The position numbers were made by a program, and so were the translations under genes. Under the pieces are notes generated by a model. The model was not told the DNA's origin. It did no database searches and worked only from the letters and a program-made list of their open reading frames with translations. A DNA stretch of 61,727 bases from the NCBI GenBank assembly GCA_947631445.1, contig CANRLN010000007.1, forward strand, positions 1 to 61,727, given 5' to 3'. Below, one piece after another: positions 35,397 through 43,745 of this stretch. The DNA comes from an uncultured Clostridia bacterium (GTDB taxonomy: Bacteria > Bacillota > Clostridia > Oscillospirales > Ruminococcaceae). Position 1 is the first letter of the stretch. The number at the start of each line of letters is the position of its first letter.

Positions 35397-36329
35397 TTAT
35401 AAATGATTTAAATTATCACGATATTTTTTTAATTCATCTTCATCAATTGAATTAATAATTTTGTCAAGCCATTCAATCAACTTTTCTTTATCATTTGGCA
35501 ACATTCCATGAAATTGAAAAGCATTTGATGCACCCATTCCTGCAACAATCGTTTCGATGTTTATATTTTTGATAAATGTTCTAATTTCACTATATTTTTC
35601 GATTTCACTTTCCTCAAACCAATTGTTTTTTTGAATTTCTTTATAAAGTTCAGATGTTTGAAAAATGGTAAGCATATTAATTCCCACTAAAACAGGATTA
35701 AGCTTATTAATTATATTTGCCGTTATTTTTGCACCTTTTTCTCCGTTGCCCGAACCTGAAATACCAGCTAAATAGAAAAAACTATAGCTAATTCCTGCCT
35801 CGTCTAAACGTTTGCATTGTGTTATAATATCCGAAGATTTGTAACCTTTGTTCATAAAATCAAGAGCATTATCGTCACCTGTTTCAATTCCAATTGTCAA
35901 GCCGTTATATCCAACTTTTGCAAGATCAAGAAGTTCCTCATCACTTTTTAAAGTTATATCTGTAATGCGTGCAAAACAGCCGATACTACTGCATTTTGGA
36001 AAATATTTATATATCAAATCGGCAATTGACTTTAAAAATTTAAACTTTAATACAAACGGATTAGCACCCGTTAAAAATACTCGGCAATCATCATGAGTGG
36101 AAGTATTGAACAGTTTTCTGCTAAATTTTCCAATTGAATCATGAAAATACATTTGAGCTTCTAATAAATCTGATTCAATATCTTCTAATGAAGTCATGCG
36201 AAATTTAAATGGCAAGTCTTGATAAAGTGTACAAAATTTGCATTTATGATGAGTACAGCCCGCCGTAACTTCTAAAAGCAAAGATTCTGCTTCATATGGT
36301 GGTCTCCAAATAGTTCCTGTGTAATGCAT
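35397..36329 (-). CDS. Radical SAM protein with C-x4-C-x2-C motif
   Basis: 310 residues from ATG 36329 (AAGGAG nine bases upstream; an earlier in-frame ATG at 36353 overlaps that site). The cluster motif is AGCTHHKCKFCTLYQ, with four residues between the first two cysteines instead of the canonical three; this spacing is seen in a COG1032-type subfamily with GCSHNKC-like motifs. Later SAM-contact patterns: GLTIGIETGDDNALDFM and YLAGISGSG. Function unknown. A strong promoter precedes it and a SPASM fragment lies downstream. Confidence 0.85.
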   Translation of the reverse strand: MHYTGTIWRPPYEAESLLLEVTAGCTHHKCKFCTLYQDLPFKFRMTSLEDIESDLLEAQMYFHDSIGKFSRKLFNTSTHDDCRVFLTGANPFVLKFKFLKSIADLIYKYFPKCSSIGCFARITDITLKSDEELLDLAKVGYNGLTIGIETGDDNALDFMNKGYKSSDIITQCKRLDEAGISYSFFYLAGISGSGNGEKGAKITANIINKLNPVLVGINMLTIFQTSELYKEIQKNNWFEESEIEKYSEIRTFIKNINIETIVAGMGASNAFQFHGMLPNDKEKLIEWLDKIINSIDEDELKKYRDNLNHL

Positions 36330-36366
36330 AAATTTACTCTCCTTTAATTTCATAGTTTCTATATTT

Positions 36367-36394
36367 ATTATATCAAAAAAATTTAATATGTCAA
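36367..36394 (-). promoter_or_regulatory. Promoter of the radical SAM gene
   Basis: Minus strand TTGACA 36394-36389, 16-base spacer, TATAAT 36372-36367. Confidence 0.75.
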
Positions 36395-36440
36395 GTACTG
36401 TCTTTTTTCATACTTACAATTATTTTTAAACTTAGTATTA

Positions 36441-36527
36441 GGAACTGGTCAATTTGCGTTGTTAAAAAATATATTTACAAAATTAATTAAAAAAATCTTG
36501 TGTGTTTCCCCGCCGTAGGCGGGGAAA
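36441..36527. repeat. Dispersed ~85-bp intergenic repeat, copy 2 (inverted relative to copy 1)
   Basis: Begins GGAACTGGTCAATTTGCG and ends in the hairpin TTTCCCCGCC-GTA-GGCGGGGAAA (36505-36527). It matches copy 1 at 10748-10834 in reverse complement with only a few differences. It lies between two divergent promoters, not in a gene. Confidence 0.85.
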
Positions 36528-36575
36528 CACTACAAATATAAAAAACTATAAACAACTCCTTAGTATTATAAGTAC

Positions 36576-36604
36576 TTGACAAAAAATATATAATCGTGTA
36601 TAAT
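36576..36604 (+). promoter_or_regulatory. Promoter of the HxlR gene
   Basis: TTGACA 36576-36581, 17-base spacer, TATAAT 36599-36604. Confidence 0.82.
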
Positions 36605-36627
36605 TAAATTAAAAGGAGGAATAAATT

Positions 36628-37011
36628 ATGGCAAATAATAAATTTAAATCCCAAGATGCCTTATCACGTTGTGTTCCAATGAGCAATCTTCAATCAATAT
36701 TAAGTGGCAAGTGGAAAATATTAATTTTGTGGTATATAGCTTTTTATAAGGTACAAAGATTTGGGCAATTGCAACGCAGACTTGATGGTATCACACAGTC
36801 TACTCTTACTAAACAGCTTAGAGAACTTGAAGATGATGGATTTATTCACAGAGAAATATTTAAAGAAGTTCCGCCAAAGGTGGAGTATACCTTGACGGAA
36901 TTGGGAGAAAGTTTTATTCCAATATTAAATAGTATGTTAGAGTGGAGTGTAGAACATTTATGTTCTACTGATTATGTTAATCCTTATGTTGATATAAAAA
37001 TTAAATATTAA
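36628..37011 (+). CDS. HxlR-family winged-helix regulator
   Basis: 127 residues. The HxlR pattern is complete: SRCVPMSNLQSILSGKWK, the wing helices RFGQLQRRLDGITQSTLTKQLRELEDDGFI, then HREIFKEVPPKVEYTLTELG. Family members sense electrophiles or redox signals via an N-terminal Cys, and Cys at about residue 13 fits. AAAGGAGG precedes the ATG. It is alone behind its promoter and may control the divergent radical SAM gene. Confidence 0.93.
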   Translation: MANNKFKSQDALSRCVPMSNLQSILSGKWKILILWYIAFYKVQRFGQLQRRLDGITQSTLTKQLRELEDDGFIHREIFKEVPPKVEYTLTELGESFIPILNSMLEWSVEHLCSTDYVNPYVDIKIKY

Positions 37012-37027
37012 GTATTCACATTTTTAG

Positions 37028-37309
37028 CAGCCTGCAAAAACTGCTAGAAATGGGCAGGATTATGATAAAATCGGCAATGAGATTTTGCGACTTCAAGGTT
37101 TAAAAGAGCAGGCACAAAGTACGGCTTTACAGCGTGATGAGGATGTTAAGAAAATAAATGAGATTTGTGAGTTTCTACAACAGCAGGACACGGGGCTTAA
37201 GGAATTTGATGAAAGTTTAGTCAATCGTTGGCTTGAAAAAATCACAGTATGGTCAAACCACTGCACTGTTGAGCTGAAATCAGGATTATCAGTTGACATT
37301 GACAGATAA
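37028..37309 (+). pseudogene. C-terminal remnant of a large serine recombinase
   Basis: The frame is open from 37028: PAKTARNGQDYDKIGNEI, then LKEQAQSTALQRDED...ICEFLQQQD and FDESLVNRWLEKITVWSNHCTVELKSGLSVDIDR. The last part is the usual C-terminus of Tn-type recombinases (coiled coil then a V-E-x-K-S-G strand). The catalytic N-terminal domain is absent and the piece starts abruptly behind HxlR, marking an excision or deletion scar. Confidence 0.8.
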
Positions 37310-37320
37310 GTATAGACAAA

Positions 37321-37371
37321 AAAGGCTCCCCACCACTGGCAACTAATCCGGTGATGAGGAGCTTTCTATTT
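37321..37371 (+). terminator. Terminator behind the recombinase remnant
   Basis: GCTCCCCACCAC ... GGTGATGAGGAGC, an imperfect stem (GCTCC/GGAGC and CACC/GGTG), followed by TTTCTATTTT. Confidence 0.6.
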
Positions 37372-37450
37372 TGAGTTTTAAGTGTCACAAAAATCGACTG
37401 TTTATACCAGACTTCTTCTGCAATTTCCTTTACAAGAGCAAGTTTGTCTA

Positions 37451-37588
37451 TTAATCTTCGTCGCTTTCATTTTGAGCATATGTGGTTAGCTCCATTATCT
37501 TTTGTGAGTAAGTAGCTCCATCAATTTCTTCCTCATCATACTGCCTCATTAACTCATCAATCTGCTCTTTCAGTTCATCTCTGGTCAT
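37451..37588 (-). CDS. 45-residue acidic protein, probable mobile-element gene
   Basis: ATG 37588 is preceded by AAAGGGGGGTGAAGAAA. The peptide is mostly helical and acidic (MTRDELKEQIDELMRQ, then GATYSQKIMEL), ending NESDED. No family recognised. Together with the next 43-codon gene and the recombinase tail on the other strand it looks like the left-over end of an integrated element. Confidence 0.55.
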   Translation of the reverse strand: MTRDELKEQIDELMRQYDEEEIDGATYSQKIMELTTYAQNESDED

Positions 37589-37609
37589 TTTCTTCACCCC
37601 CCTTTCTAA

Positions 37610-37741
37610 TTAATCATTATTTGACAAGTACCATCCATTTTTGCGATAAGCACAGTAACTTTTGTTTGAATGGTCTTCGCTATTATACCCATCCCATGTT
37701 CTCGGAATTAAATGATGATACTTTACTTTGATTTCTACCAT
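37610..37741 (-). CDS. 43-residue protein, probable mobile-element gene
   Basis: ATG 37741 has AGGAAGGATAAGAG upstream. The peptide MVEIKVKYHHLIPRT... continues with a Trp/Tyr-rich middle and ends YLSNND. It is followed 21 bases later by the 45-residue gene; AGAAAGGGGGG sits between them, so they form a small operon. Function unknown. Confidence 0.5.
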   Translation of the reverse strand: MVEIKVKYHHLIPRTWDGYNSEDHSNKSYCAYRKNGWYLSNND

Positions 37742-37856
37742 TCTCTCTTATCCTTCCTAACATCTATTCCACTGTCCTAAAATGCCTTTAGTATCGAGTT
37801 GTCGGATTAGACGCCTTTTATTAGTTTGCTATGACAAACTGGAATTTATCTCTTAG

Positions 37857-38546
37857 TTACTTCTTTAATCTTCCCTCTATTCTTTCAAATACAATAATAG
37901 CAACCAATATACTCAATACAACAAACATATTAATATGAATTGGCATTAAGAAAAACACATTAAAGATTGTATGAAGCAAAATCGATACTAATATATTTCG
38001 ATATCGCAAAAAGATTTTTCCTAAAACACATCCAACTATTACTGTATATAGAATCCAAAAAAAAATTTCTCCTATTCCAATTAAGTTACGCATAATCCAC
38101 ATTGGTAAATGCCAAACAGCCCATTCTAAACTAACAAATAATATTGCTTCCACTTCTTTTTTGTTTTGTATGACCATTCTTAATCGATATCCACGCCAAA
38201 CAACTTCCTCTATTAATGCCATAAAAAAAAGATATACCATACGTACTAGCAATGTATGTAACTCCCAGTCTTGCACTGTAAGTATATTTGTGAATAAAAT
38301 TCCTACTACAGCTATAATCAGACAAAATGCTAGTGCTCCTACTTGAATGTTTAATTCAAACATTCCAATTAGCCATTTCTTTATTGCTCTGTTTCGTAAC
38401 AGAAAAACTAATGTTAAAAAAAACGGTACAAGAACAAAGAAGTATTTTATATTAAGAATAATAGAAGGAACTGCCATTCCCTGTTGACTAATATATAATG
38501 GGACATAGCAAATTGTTGAAACAATCCATACCAATAATATCCACAT
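37857..38546 (-). CDS. CPBP-family intramembrane metalloprotease
   Basis: 229 residues with about seven membrane segments. The family motifs: ALIEEVVWRGYRLRM (EE-x3-R), LEWAVWHLPMWIM (His motif), and SILLHTIFNVF (third motif with His and Asn). AAGGAG lies before the ATG. Not related closely to the CPBP protein at 13473. Such proteins often occur next to bacteriocin or small-peptide genes; no such gene is visible directly beside it. Confidence 0.85.
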   Translation of the reverse strand: MWILLVWIVSTICYVPLYISQQGMAVPSIILNIKYFFVLVPFFLTLVFLLRNRAIKKWLIGMFELNIQVGALAFCLIIAVVGILFTNILTVQDWELHTLLVRMVYLFFMALIEEVVWRGYRLRMVIQNKKEVEAILFVSLEWAVWHLPMWIMRNLIGIGEIFFWILYTVIVGCVLGKIFLRYRNILVSILLHTIFNVFFLMPIHINMFVVLSILVAIIVFERIEGRLKK

Positions 38547-38874
38547 AAATCATCTTCTCCTTCACTCAAATATTTCTCTCCATAAGTAATCAATATAATA
38601 TTTCTACCTTTACATCATGAAAATTCAAATTTTCCTTTTCCTCCCCTTAACATCTATCTTATCAACACAACCTATTGAATTTCGCCCCAAAAACATATAT
38701 TCTGTACACACAAAAGCCGTTATCTATGCTAGTAACTCAACCTATGGCAATTGCTGTATATTTTGTGAACGTGTTATTCATATTTTTGGGAACAAAATTT
38801 CAATGTTAATTTTTTGGAAATGCTCGCAAATGCCCTATTTACAAGGGATTTTAAGTGGGGGTTAGTTTTTCCTT
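38547..38874. other. Non-coding stretch
   Basis: No gene is convincing. The plus strand has an 82-codon open frame starting at 38617 with no ribosome site and unusual composition; it was not accepted. Confidence 0.4.
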
Positions 38875-38924
38875 GACATCAACACGACACACTCAACATG
38901 CGTTGAGAGGTGGAGATTGATGTC
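38875..38924. repeat. Two-tier symmetric inverted repeat
   Basis: GACATCAA (38875-38882), nine bases, CTCAAC-ATGC-GTTGAG (38892-38907), nine bases, TTGATGTC (38917-38924), followed by TTTT. Both spacers are exactly nine bases. It would form a long stem with an internal loop or could be a recombination or protein-binding site. Confidence 0.7.
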
Positions 38925-38950
38925 TTTTAAGGCAAAAATGAGTTTTATCT

Positions 38951-39033
38951 GTTCTAGAAAACATTTTTATTCGCTTGCTAGTTATAGGAAACAAATTATT
39001 TGATTTTAAGCAATATGCTTGTTCTTGGAAACA
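38951..39033 (+). repeat. Three spaced direct repeats GTTnTnGnAAACA
   Basis: GTTCTAGAAAACA (38951), GTTATAGGAAACA (38981), GTTCTTGGAAACA (39021). Spacing is 30 and 40 bases, so all lie on nearly the same helical face. They lie between the hairpin above and the terminator of the AAA gene, in non-coding DNA. Confidence 0.55.
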
Positions 39034-39067
39034 AGCCCTACCCTACTCTAACAAAAAATAAATCAAC

Positions 39068-39103
39068 AAAACAACGCTCTGCCTTTTTGCAAAACGTTGT
39101 TTT
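39068..39103 (-). terminator. Terminator of the AAA/PD-(D/E)XK gene
   Basis: AAAACAACG / CGTTGTTTT stem seven bases behind the stop, then TTGATTTATTTTTT on the minus strand. Confidence 0.8.
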
Positions 39104-39109
39104 AAAATT

Positions 39110-40675
39110 TTACTTTGTAATTTTCTCAATCATGCAGGTATGATTTTTATCTTTATCATAATTAATTCCAATAAGCAAAATCTCACCACTATATTCTTTT
39201 ATTTTTTTAGTATAATTCTTATTTTTTATCTGCTCTATTGCCGTTTCAGCTGATTGGTTATACTTAAGTTCAATCACAAGTGCGGGCAAATCAACATTTT
39301 TTCTGGGGATATAAACTATATCGGCAAAGCCTTTTCCAGTTGCAAGCTCACGATGCATTATATATTTATTTTTTGCAGAATAATAGGCAAGAGAAATCAC
39401 GCAAGCAAGCGAATTTTCATCATTATACTGCAAAATAGAACTGTTCTCCATATGCGACTGGGCAATTAATCCTGCTACTTTCTCTTGGTCCATATCAAGC
39501 GTTGCTTGCAAAAGCTCATCAGATTTTCTAATTGAAGACATAACTTCTTCCCAACCACCGTCTTCAATCGAATTGATAAACTCATCTTGCACTTCATTGT
39601 TTGGTATCCAAGTGGTTTTTGTAGCAAAATCATAAGTTAAATAACCCAAATGAATAAGCAAAGTTAAGACATCATCGGCTGAACTAAATGTTGTCATATC
39701 ATTTTGAAATTTTCTCGTATTGATAGGTATACGCTCACCAGCTATCATTTTTGTAACCTTTTCTTTTAAGCCGTCAAAATCCATTTTTATATAGTCTTTT
39801 AATGCTTCATAAGTTTCTGTGGAAGTCCAATAATTATCGTAATCGTGACCCGTCATTGACATTACAACTGAACGTGGATTGTAAATAGACAAGCCTTTTA
39901 AATTATATCCGTCATACCATTTTTTGGTTTCACTAAAATCCATATCATATTTTTCACAAAGTATTCTAACTTCATTTTCTGTAAAGCCAGTAAATTCAGC
40001 CAATTCACGTTGATTTGTCATAGAATATTCTTGAAACATATTGAGTGCAGAATGTTCACCATATTTTTTGATAGATAAGATTCCTGTCATATATGCCAAA
40101 GCACAGTAGTCTTGGTCTTTCAGCAAATCTCTTAGATAATCTAAATATACAGTCATCTCTCCATTTGACTTTTTCTTTCTAAAAGGCTGATCCCATTCAT
40201 CAATTACAAATATAAATTGCTCACCTATTTGTGCAAAAATATTTTCAAGAAAACTAATTGCATTTAGTCTTTTTGGCTTTTTAACATTAGGAAAAGCTGT
40301 CATAAGTTCATCAAGAATATCTTCATCAAGAAAATCAACCATCTGTGAAACATCATTTTTAGCAAGTCTTAAAAAGCGTTGAATCCCCAAGTGAATTACA
40401 TTATATTTATTCAGATGTTTTTCAAAGCTTTTATCTTCAGCAATTTTCAAATTACTGAAAAGTTCTTTTGAATCACAGCCTTTGCTGTAATAAGCTACAA
40501 GCATATCCGCCGCCATTGATTTGCCAAAACGGCGAGGTCGGCTGATGCAGATATTTTTTTGTTTTGTCTTTAAATTCTTATTTGTAAAGGCTATCAGCTG
40601 CGTTTTATCAACATATATCTCAGAATTTATAGCTTCTTCAAAGCCTGTATTTCCTGGATTAAGCAATACTCCCAT
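39110..40675 (-). CDS. AAA-family ATPase with C-terminal PD-(D/E)XK nuclease domain
   Basis: 521 residues. N-terminal AAA-ATPase_like domain: NSEIYVDKTQLIAF, the nucleotide loop as CISRPRRFGKSMAADML, and FIFVIDEWDQPFRKK as the Walker B region. C-terminal nuclease-like domain: FADIVYIPRKN...ALVIELKYNQSAETA supplies D and E-x-K. The family is widespread and often multi-copy in anaerobe genomes, with suggested roles in mobile-element or defence biology, not proven. GGGAGATG precedes the ATG. It stands alone with its own terminator. Confidence 0.9.
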   Translation of the reverse strand: MGVLLNPGNTGFEEAINSEIYVDKTQLIAFTNKNLKTKQKNICISRPRRFGKSMAADMLVAYYSKGCDSKELFSNLKIAEDKSFEKHLNKYNVIHLGIQRFLRLAKNDVSQMVDFLDEDILDELMTAFPNVKKPKRLNAISFLENIFAQIGEQFIFVIDEWDQPFRKKKSNGEMTVYLDYLRDLLKDQDYCALAYMTGILSIKKYGEHSALNMFQEYSMTNQRELAEFTGFTENEVRILCEKYDMDFSETKKWYDGYNLKGLSIYNPRSVVMSMTGHDYDNYWTSTETYEALKDYIKMDFDGLKEKVTKMIAGERIPINTRKFQNDMTTFSSADDVLTLLIHLGYLTYDFATKTTWIPNNEVQDEFINSIEDGGWEEVMSSIRKSDELLQATLDMDQEKVAGLIAQSHMENSSILQYNDENSLACVISLAYYSAKNKYIMHRELATGKGFADIVYIPRKNVDLPALVIELKYNQSAETAIEQIKNKNYTKKIKEYSGEILLIGINYDKDKNHTCMIEKITK

Positions 40676-40870
40676 ATTATCATCTCCCTAAAAATAAAAG
40701 TTAGTTTTTATTAATTTTATTATACAACATTTTTTAAGAAAAATCAAGATACAAAACAAACAAAATTTATGCTACTTTTCTTTATTGAAGTACTATGGTT
40801 TTTAGAGATTATATAATTTAAATACTACCTAATAAACTTCTGTACCAAATCTGAATTTTAATACAAAAAA

Positions 40871-40905
40871 ATAACCGTTGGTGCATTTTCACTCCCAACG
40901 GTTAT
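40871..40905 (-). terminator. Terminator of the ABC-exporter operon
   Basis: ATAACCGTTGG / CCAACGGTTAT perfect 11-base stem, followed on the minus strand by TTTTTTTGTAT. Confidence 0.85.
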
Positions 40906-40928
40906 AAAATTATCTTTATAGGAATGTA

Positions 40929-41316
40929 TTAATTAAAAAGCTCTAAATCGTCTTCATAAGTTTCGCCATTAAACACGCTTCCTTGATAAACTTATATTGT
41001 TTGCAATTATACGACCCTTTAGATTAAAGTTAGAAGATTCAATCCTTACTGTTCCGTTTGGTGCATATATTATACCTTTAATGTCTACATCTGTAGAACG
41101 GATTACAATATCTCCCTCACTGCAAATTAGTATTTCATCTGCTTTGAAACTTAATGGGTCAATAACAATTGTTTTAGTACTGTATATATTGCTGTTTACT
41201 GTAACATTGTTACCGTATATACGCATTTGCTCTTCATTCTTATCTATCCAGCCATTTTCTATTGAAAGTTCTTCACCATCTAATCTATTTCCAATATCAA
41301 ACAATAGCTTTGCCAT
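40929..41316 (-). pseudogene. Fragment of a large surface protein, right-handed beta-helix-like part
   Basis: The open frame from ATG 41316 overlaps the ABC stop by 20 bases and reads LLFDIGNRLDG, then repeated strand motifs such as NNVTVNSNIYSTKTIVID, GDIVIRSTDVDIKGIIYAP and SNFNLKGRIIANNISL. One base must shift near 40990 to continue YQGSVFNGETYEDDLELFN to TAA 40931. These strands are those of the N-terminal region of large VWA/TSP3 surface proteins, like the one at 49414 that lacks its N-terminus. Both ends look truncated. Confidence 0.6.
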
Positions 41317-41977
41317 CACTCAATAAAATAGTGCGACAACACTGCTTTGCAATTTCATAATCATGAGTAACAATTATAACGGTTGTATTATTTTGATTGA
41401 TGCTTTTTAACAGTTCAATAACATCTTGTCCGCTTTTCTTATCCAGCGAACCTGTGGGTTCGTCTGCAAGAATTACTTTAGGTTGATTTATTAAAGCTCT
41501 TGCAATTGCTGTTCTTTGTTTTTGACCTCCAGACAAAACTGTAGGGTATGAGTTCATTTTATCCTTTATATTTAATTTATTCATTAATAATTCTGCTCTA
41601 TTATATATTTCTTGTTTGCTTAATGAATTATCATACATACATGGAAGTGTAATATTTTTCAAAACACTATATTCATTGATAAGAGCAAAATCTTGAACAA
41701 TAAAGCCAAAATCAGCACATCTCATACGACTTTTTTCTTTTGAGGATAATTTATTTACATCTTTTCCACCAAAAATATAACTACCTGAAGTTGGGGTGTC
41801 AAGGCAACCAATAATATTTAAAAGGGTTGATTTTCCGCTACCTGACGCTCCCATTATTGCAACCATTTCTCCCTCATATATATCAAGTGTTACATTTGAA
41901 AGAGCGTTTAAAAGATATTCATTTTTTCCAAAACTTTTACAAATTCCTTTAAGTTGAATTATTTTGTTTTCTGTCAT
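41297..41977 (-). CDS. MacB/LolD-type ABC transporter ATPase
   Basis: 226 residues, the usual length. Walker A GASGSGKST, signature LSGGQKQRTAIARAL, Walker B VILADEPTGSLD, H-loop VTHDYE, and the Y-loop-like MRCADFGFIVQDFAL. It powers the two permeases encoded upstream. AAAGGAG precedes the ATG. Such systems export or expel peptides, or act in resistance to antimicrobial peptides. Confidence 0.94.
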   Translation of the reverse strand: MTENKIIQLKGICKSFGKNEYLLNALSNVTLDIYEGEMVAIMGASGSGKSTLLNIIGCLDTPTSGSYIFGGKDVNKLSSKEKSRMRCADFGFIVQDFALINEYSVLKNITLPCMYDNSLSKQEIYNRAELLMNKLNIKDKMNSYPTVLSGGQKQRTAIARALINQPKVILADEPTGSLDKKSGQDVIELLKSINQNNTTVIIVTHDYEIAKQCCRTILLSDGKAIV

Positions 41978-41979
41978 TT

Positions 41980-43161
41980 TTATTCACTCCTTTTGAGCAA
42001 TTCGCTTGTTGTTAATTTATTTATTTTTATACTTGGAACAAGTGAAATAATAACTATAAGCAATATTGTAAAACCAAAAGTGATAACTGAGGCGGGTGAA
42101 ATTTTATTTACAATAAATGTAATAATACAAGCAGGCAATAATGACATGGCAATCTGTAATACTATTCTTGCGATAAAATCTTTTTTGCTTGCTCCACAAA
42201 ATATATGAATGGCAAATTCTCTTTTATGTGTTTCAATATAGTTAATTAAAGAACAAACAATACATATTATACAGAAAAGCAAAATCAAAAAGGAAATGGA
42301 AGAATAAAATAATATTTCTGTCATATAATCATCGATTATATATTCAAATTGACTGGCATAACTTTTATATTCATAATCATAAAGATTCATGCTTTCAGAT
42401 TTTTGGACTATACCATTTAATATATCAATGTTATCTGTTTTAATTGCAACATTGTTTATTATCATATCCAATGTTACAACATCGGTATTGCTATCCACAA
42501 TCAAAGGGCTTAAAATTTCTTTATCAAGATACAAAACATCTTTGGTTTTATGTGGGTCAATATAAAAAGAGTTTTTCTCCAAAATGCCGACCACTTCATA
42601 TTGATCATCAATTATATCACCAGGTTTATAAAATTTATCATAATAATATCCCAATATAATTGGGGTTAAATCAGCTTTATTAGTATAATCATCTTTGTTA
42701 AATATTCGTCCTTTTATGGCTTTAAGTTTAAATGTATTTAAAAAATTTTCGTCTACATATGTTGCCATATAATATTTAAAACCATCTGAAGCTTCCATTG
42801 CAATTAAATCATTATCGTCATTTGTTATAGGAAAAAAATCGGTATAATAAAAAAAACTATCAAATTCTTCAGAGGAAGATAAAAACTTATAAAAAGAAAA
42901 AAGCTTTCTTTCAGCAGTTGTATCCTTAATCATAGAACCAATTTTTTCCTCATCAGTATTATCTATGGTATAATATATATGTTCCGAATCCTTAAAAATT
43001 TGATTAAATTTGCTTGTAAAACTCCAAAATCCCAGCAAGCTATTGATACAAAGACACATTACAAGCAAGGCAATTATAAATTGTATTGTGGATTTAAAAT
43101 AATGGATTTTTTTGTTTCTTATTTCATGTGTTGCAAACTGCAATTGTTTAATAATATTCAT
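41980..43161 (-). CDS. FtsX/MacB-like ABC permease
   Basis: 393 residues: one membrane segment at residues 26-48 (FIIALLVMCLCINSL), a large extracytoplasmic region of about 220 residues (KTDNIDILNG, YVDENFLNTFKLKAIKGRIF matches MacB periplasmic core), then three C-terminal segments (280-305, 325-345, 357-375). GGAG precedes the ATG, and it overlaps the upstream permease gene by four bases. The topology is MacB-type mechanotransmission, not transport through a channel. Confidence 0.88.
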   Translation of the reverse strand: MNIIKQLQFATHEIRNKKIHYFKSTIQFIIALLVMCLCINSLLGFWSFTSKFNQIFKDSEHIYYTIDNTDEEKIGSMIKDTTAERKLFSFYKFLSSSEEFDSFFYYTDFFPITNDDNDLIAMEASDGFKYYMATYVDENFLNTFKLKAIKGRIFNKDDYTNKADLTPIILGYYYDKFYKPGDIIDDQYEVVGILEKNSFYIDPHKTKDVLYLDKEILSPLIVDSNTDVVTLDMIINNVAIKTDNIDILNGIVQKSESMNLYDYEYKSYASQFEYIIDDYMTEILFYSSISFLILLFCIICIVCSLINYIETHKREFAIHIFCGASKKDFIARIVLQIAMSLLPACIITFIVNKISPASVITFGFTILLIVIISLVPSIKINKLTTSELLKRSE

Positions 43162-43691
43162 GTTGTTTTCAACTCCATAAATCCATTTTTAAGTTTTTTA
43201 AATAGGCTTAAAATCAATGCAAAATTTTCAACCAAAATAGAAAATGCAAGCGAAACAAAACAAACACTAAAATCTATATTAATCGCAAAATTTTCATAAG
43301 AAATCAACCTGCTAAACAAGCAGGACAACAAAAAGCCTATTATAAAAGAAAAAAATATCAATCCATTAAACACACCAAAAATAGATTTGTATATATGGAC
43401 TTTTTTAACGCCTATAAGATTTTTTACAAATATCTGTCGACTTTTTCCACCCAGCCAAAATGAAACTATTTCAAAGATGTTCATTACAAGTAAAATAACT
43501 ATTCCATAAACCGCCAGTAAAATAAAAGTCCTATCCATTTCTATATCAGAATTTGCATTTATATTATTTTTTTGCCTTACAATATTAATAGACTTTTCCA
43601 TGCTCATTCCAAAAATAATGATAAAATTCACAATCGAAGTAAGTAAAATTAATGGAACAGAATTTTTAAAAAAAGCTTTTATTTTTCTCAA
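43158..43691 (-). CDS. Small membrane subunit of the MacB-like exporter
   Basis: 177 residues with four hydrophobic segments (near 12-29, 54-72, 102-122, 140-160) and no large external domain. The annotated start is TTG 43691, but AAGGAG lies only at its edge. An ATA codon nine bases after AAGGAG (frame giving KAFFKNSVPLIL) sits where an ATG would be ideal, so the original start may have mutated. It looks like the second half of a split MacB-like permease. It is the first gene of the exporter operon. Confidence 0.65.
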   Translation of the reverse strand: MRKIKAFFKNSVPLILLTSIVNFIIIFGMSMEKSINIVRQKNNINANSDIEMDRTFILLAVYGIVILLVMNIFEIVSFWLGGKSRQIFVKNLIGVKKVHIYKSIFGVFNGLIFFSFIIGFLLSCLFSRLISYENFAINIDFSVCFVSLAFSILVENFALILSLFKKLKNGFMELKTT

Positions 43692-43706
43692 CTCCTTAAA
43701 AAATAT

Positions 43707-43738
43707 AAATAGCAGTTAAATAAATTTAACTGCTATTT
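43707..43738 (-). terminator. Perfect hairpin between the leader peptide and the exporter genes
   Basis: AAATAGCAGTTAAA-TAAA-TTTAACTGCTATTT, 14-base perfect stem with four-base loop, followed on the minus strand by ATATTTTTTAAGGAG. It is an intrinsic terminator or attenuator directly upstream of the exporter ribosome site, so only part of the transcripts may reach it. Confidence 0.75.
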
Positions 43739-43745
43739 ACTTTAA

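Noticed and set aside
35353-35406. 17-codon plus-strand ORF (MGISMLIENIYRCFYYK) with AAGGAG upstream
   Set aside because: Very short, overlaps the end of the radical SAM gene on the other strand, and has no promoter or precursor-like leader/core layout.
38617-38865. 82-codon plus-strand ORF
   Set aside because: No ribosome site, no coding-like sense, no promoter.
38951-39033. Plasmid iterons
   Set aside because: Only three imperfect copies and no rep gene in the neighbourhood; reported as repeats only.
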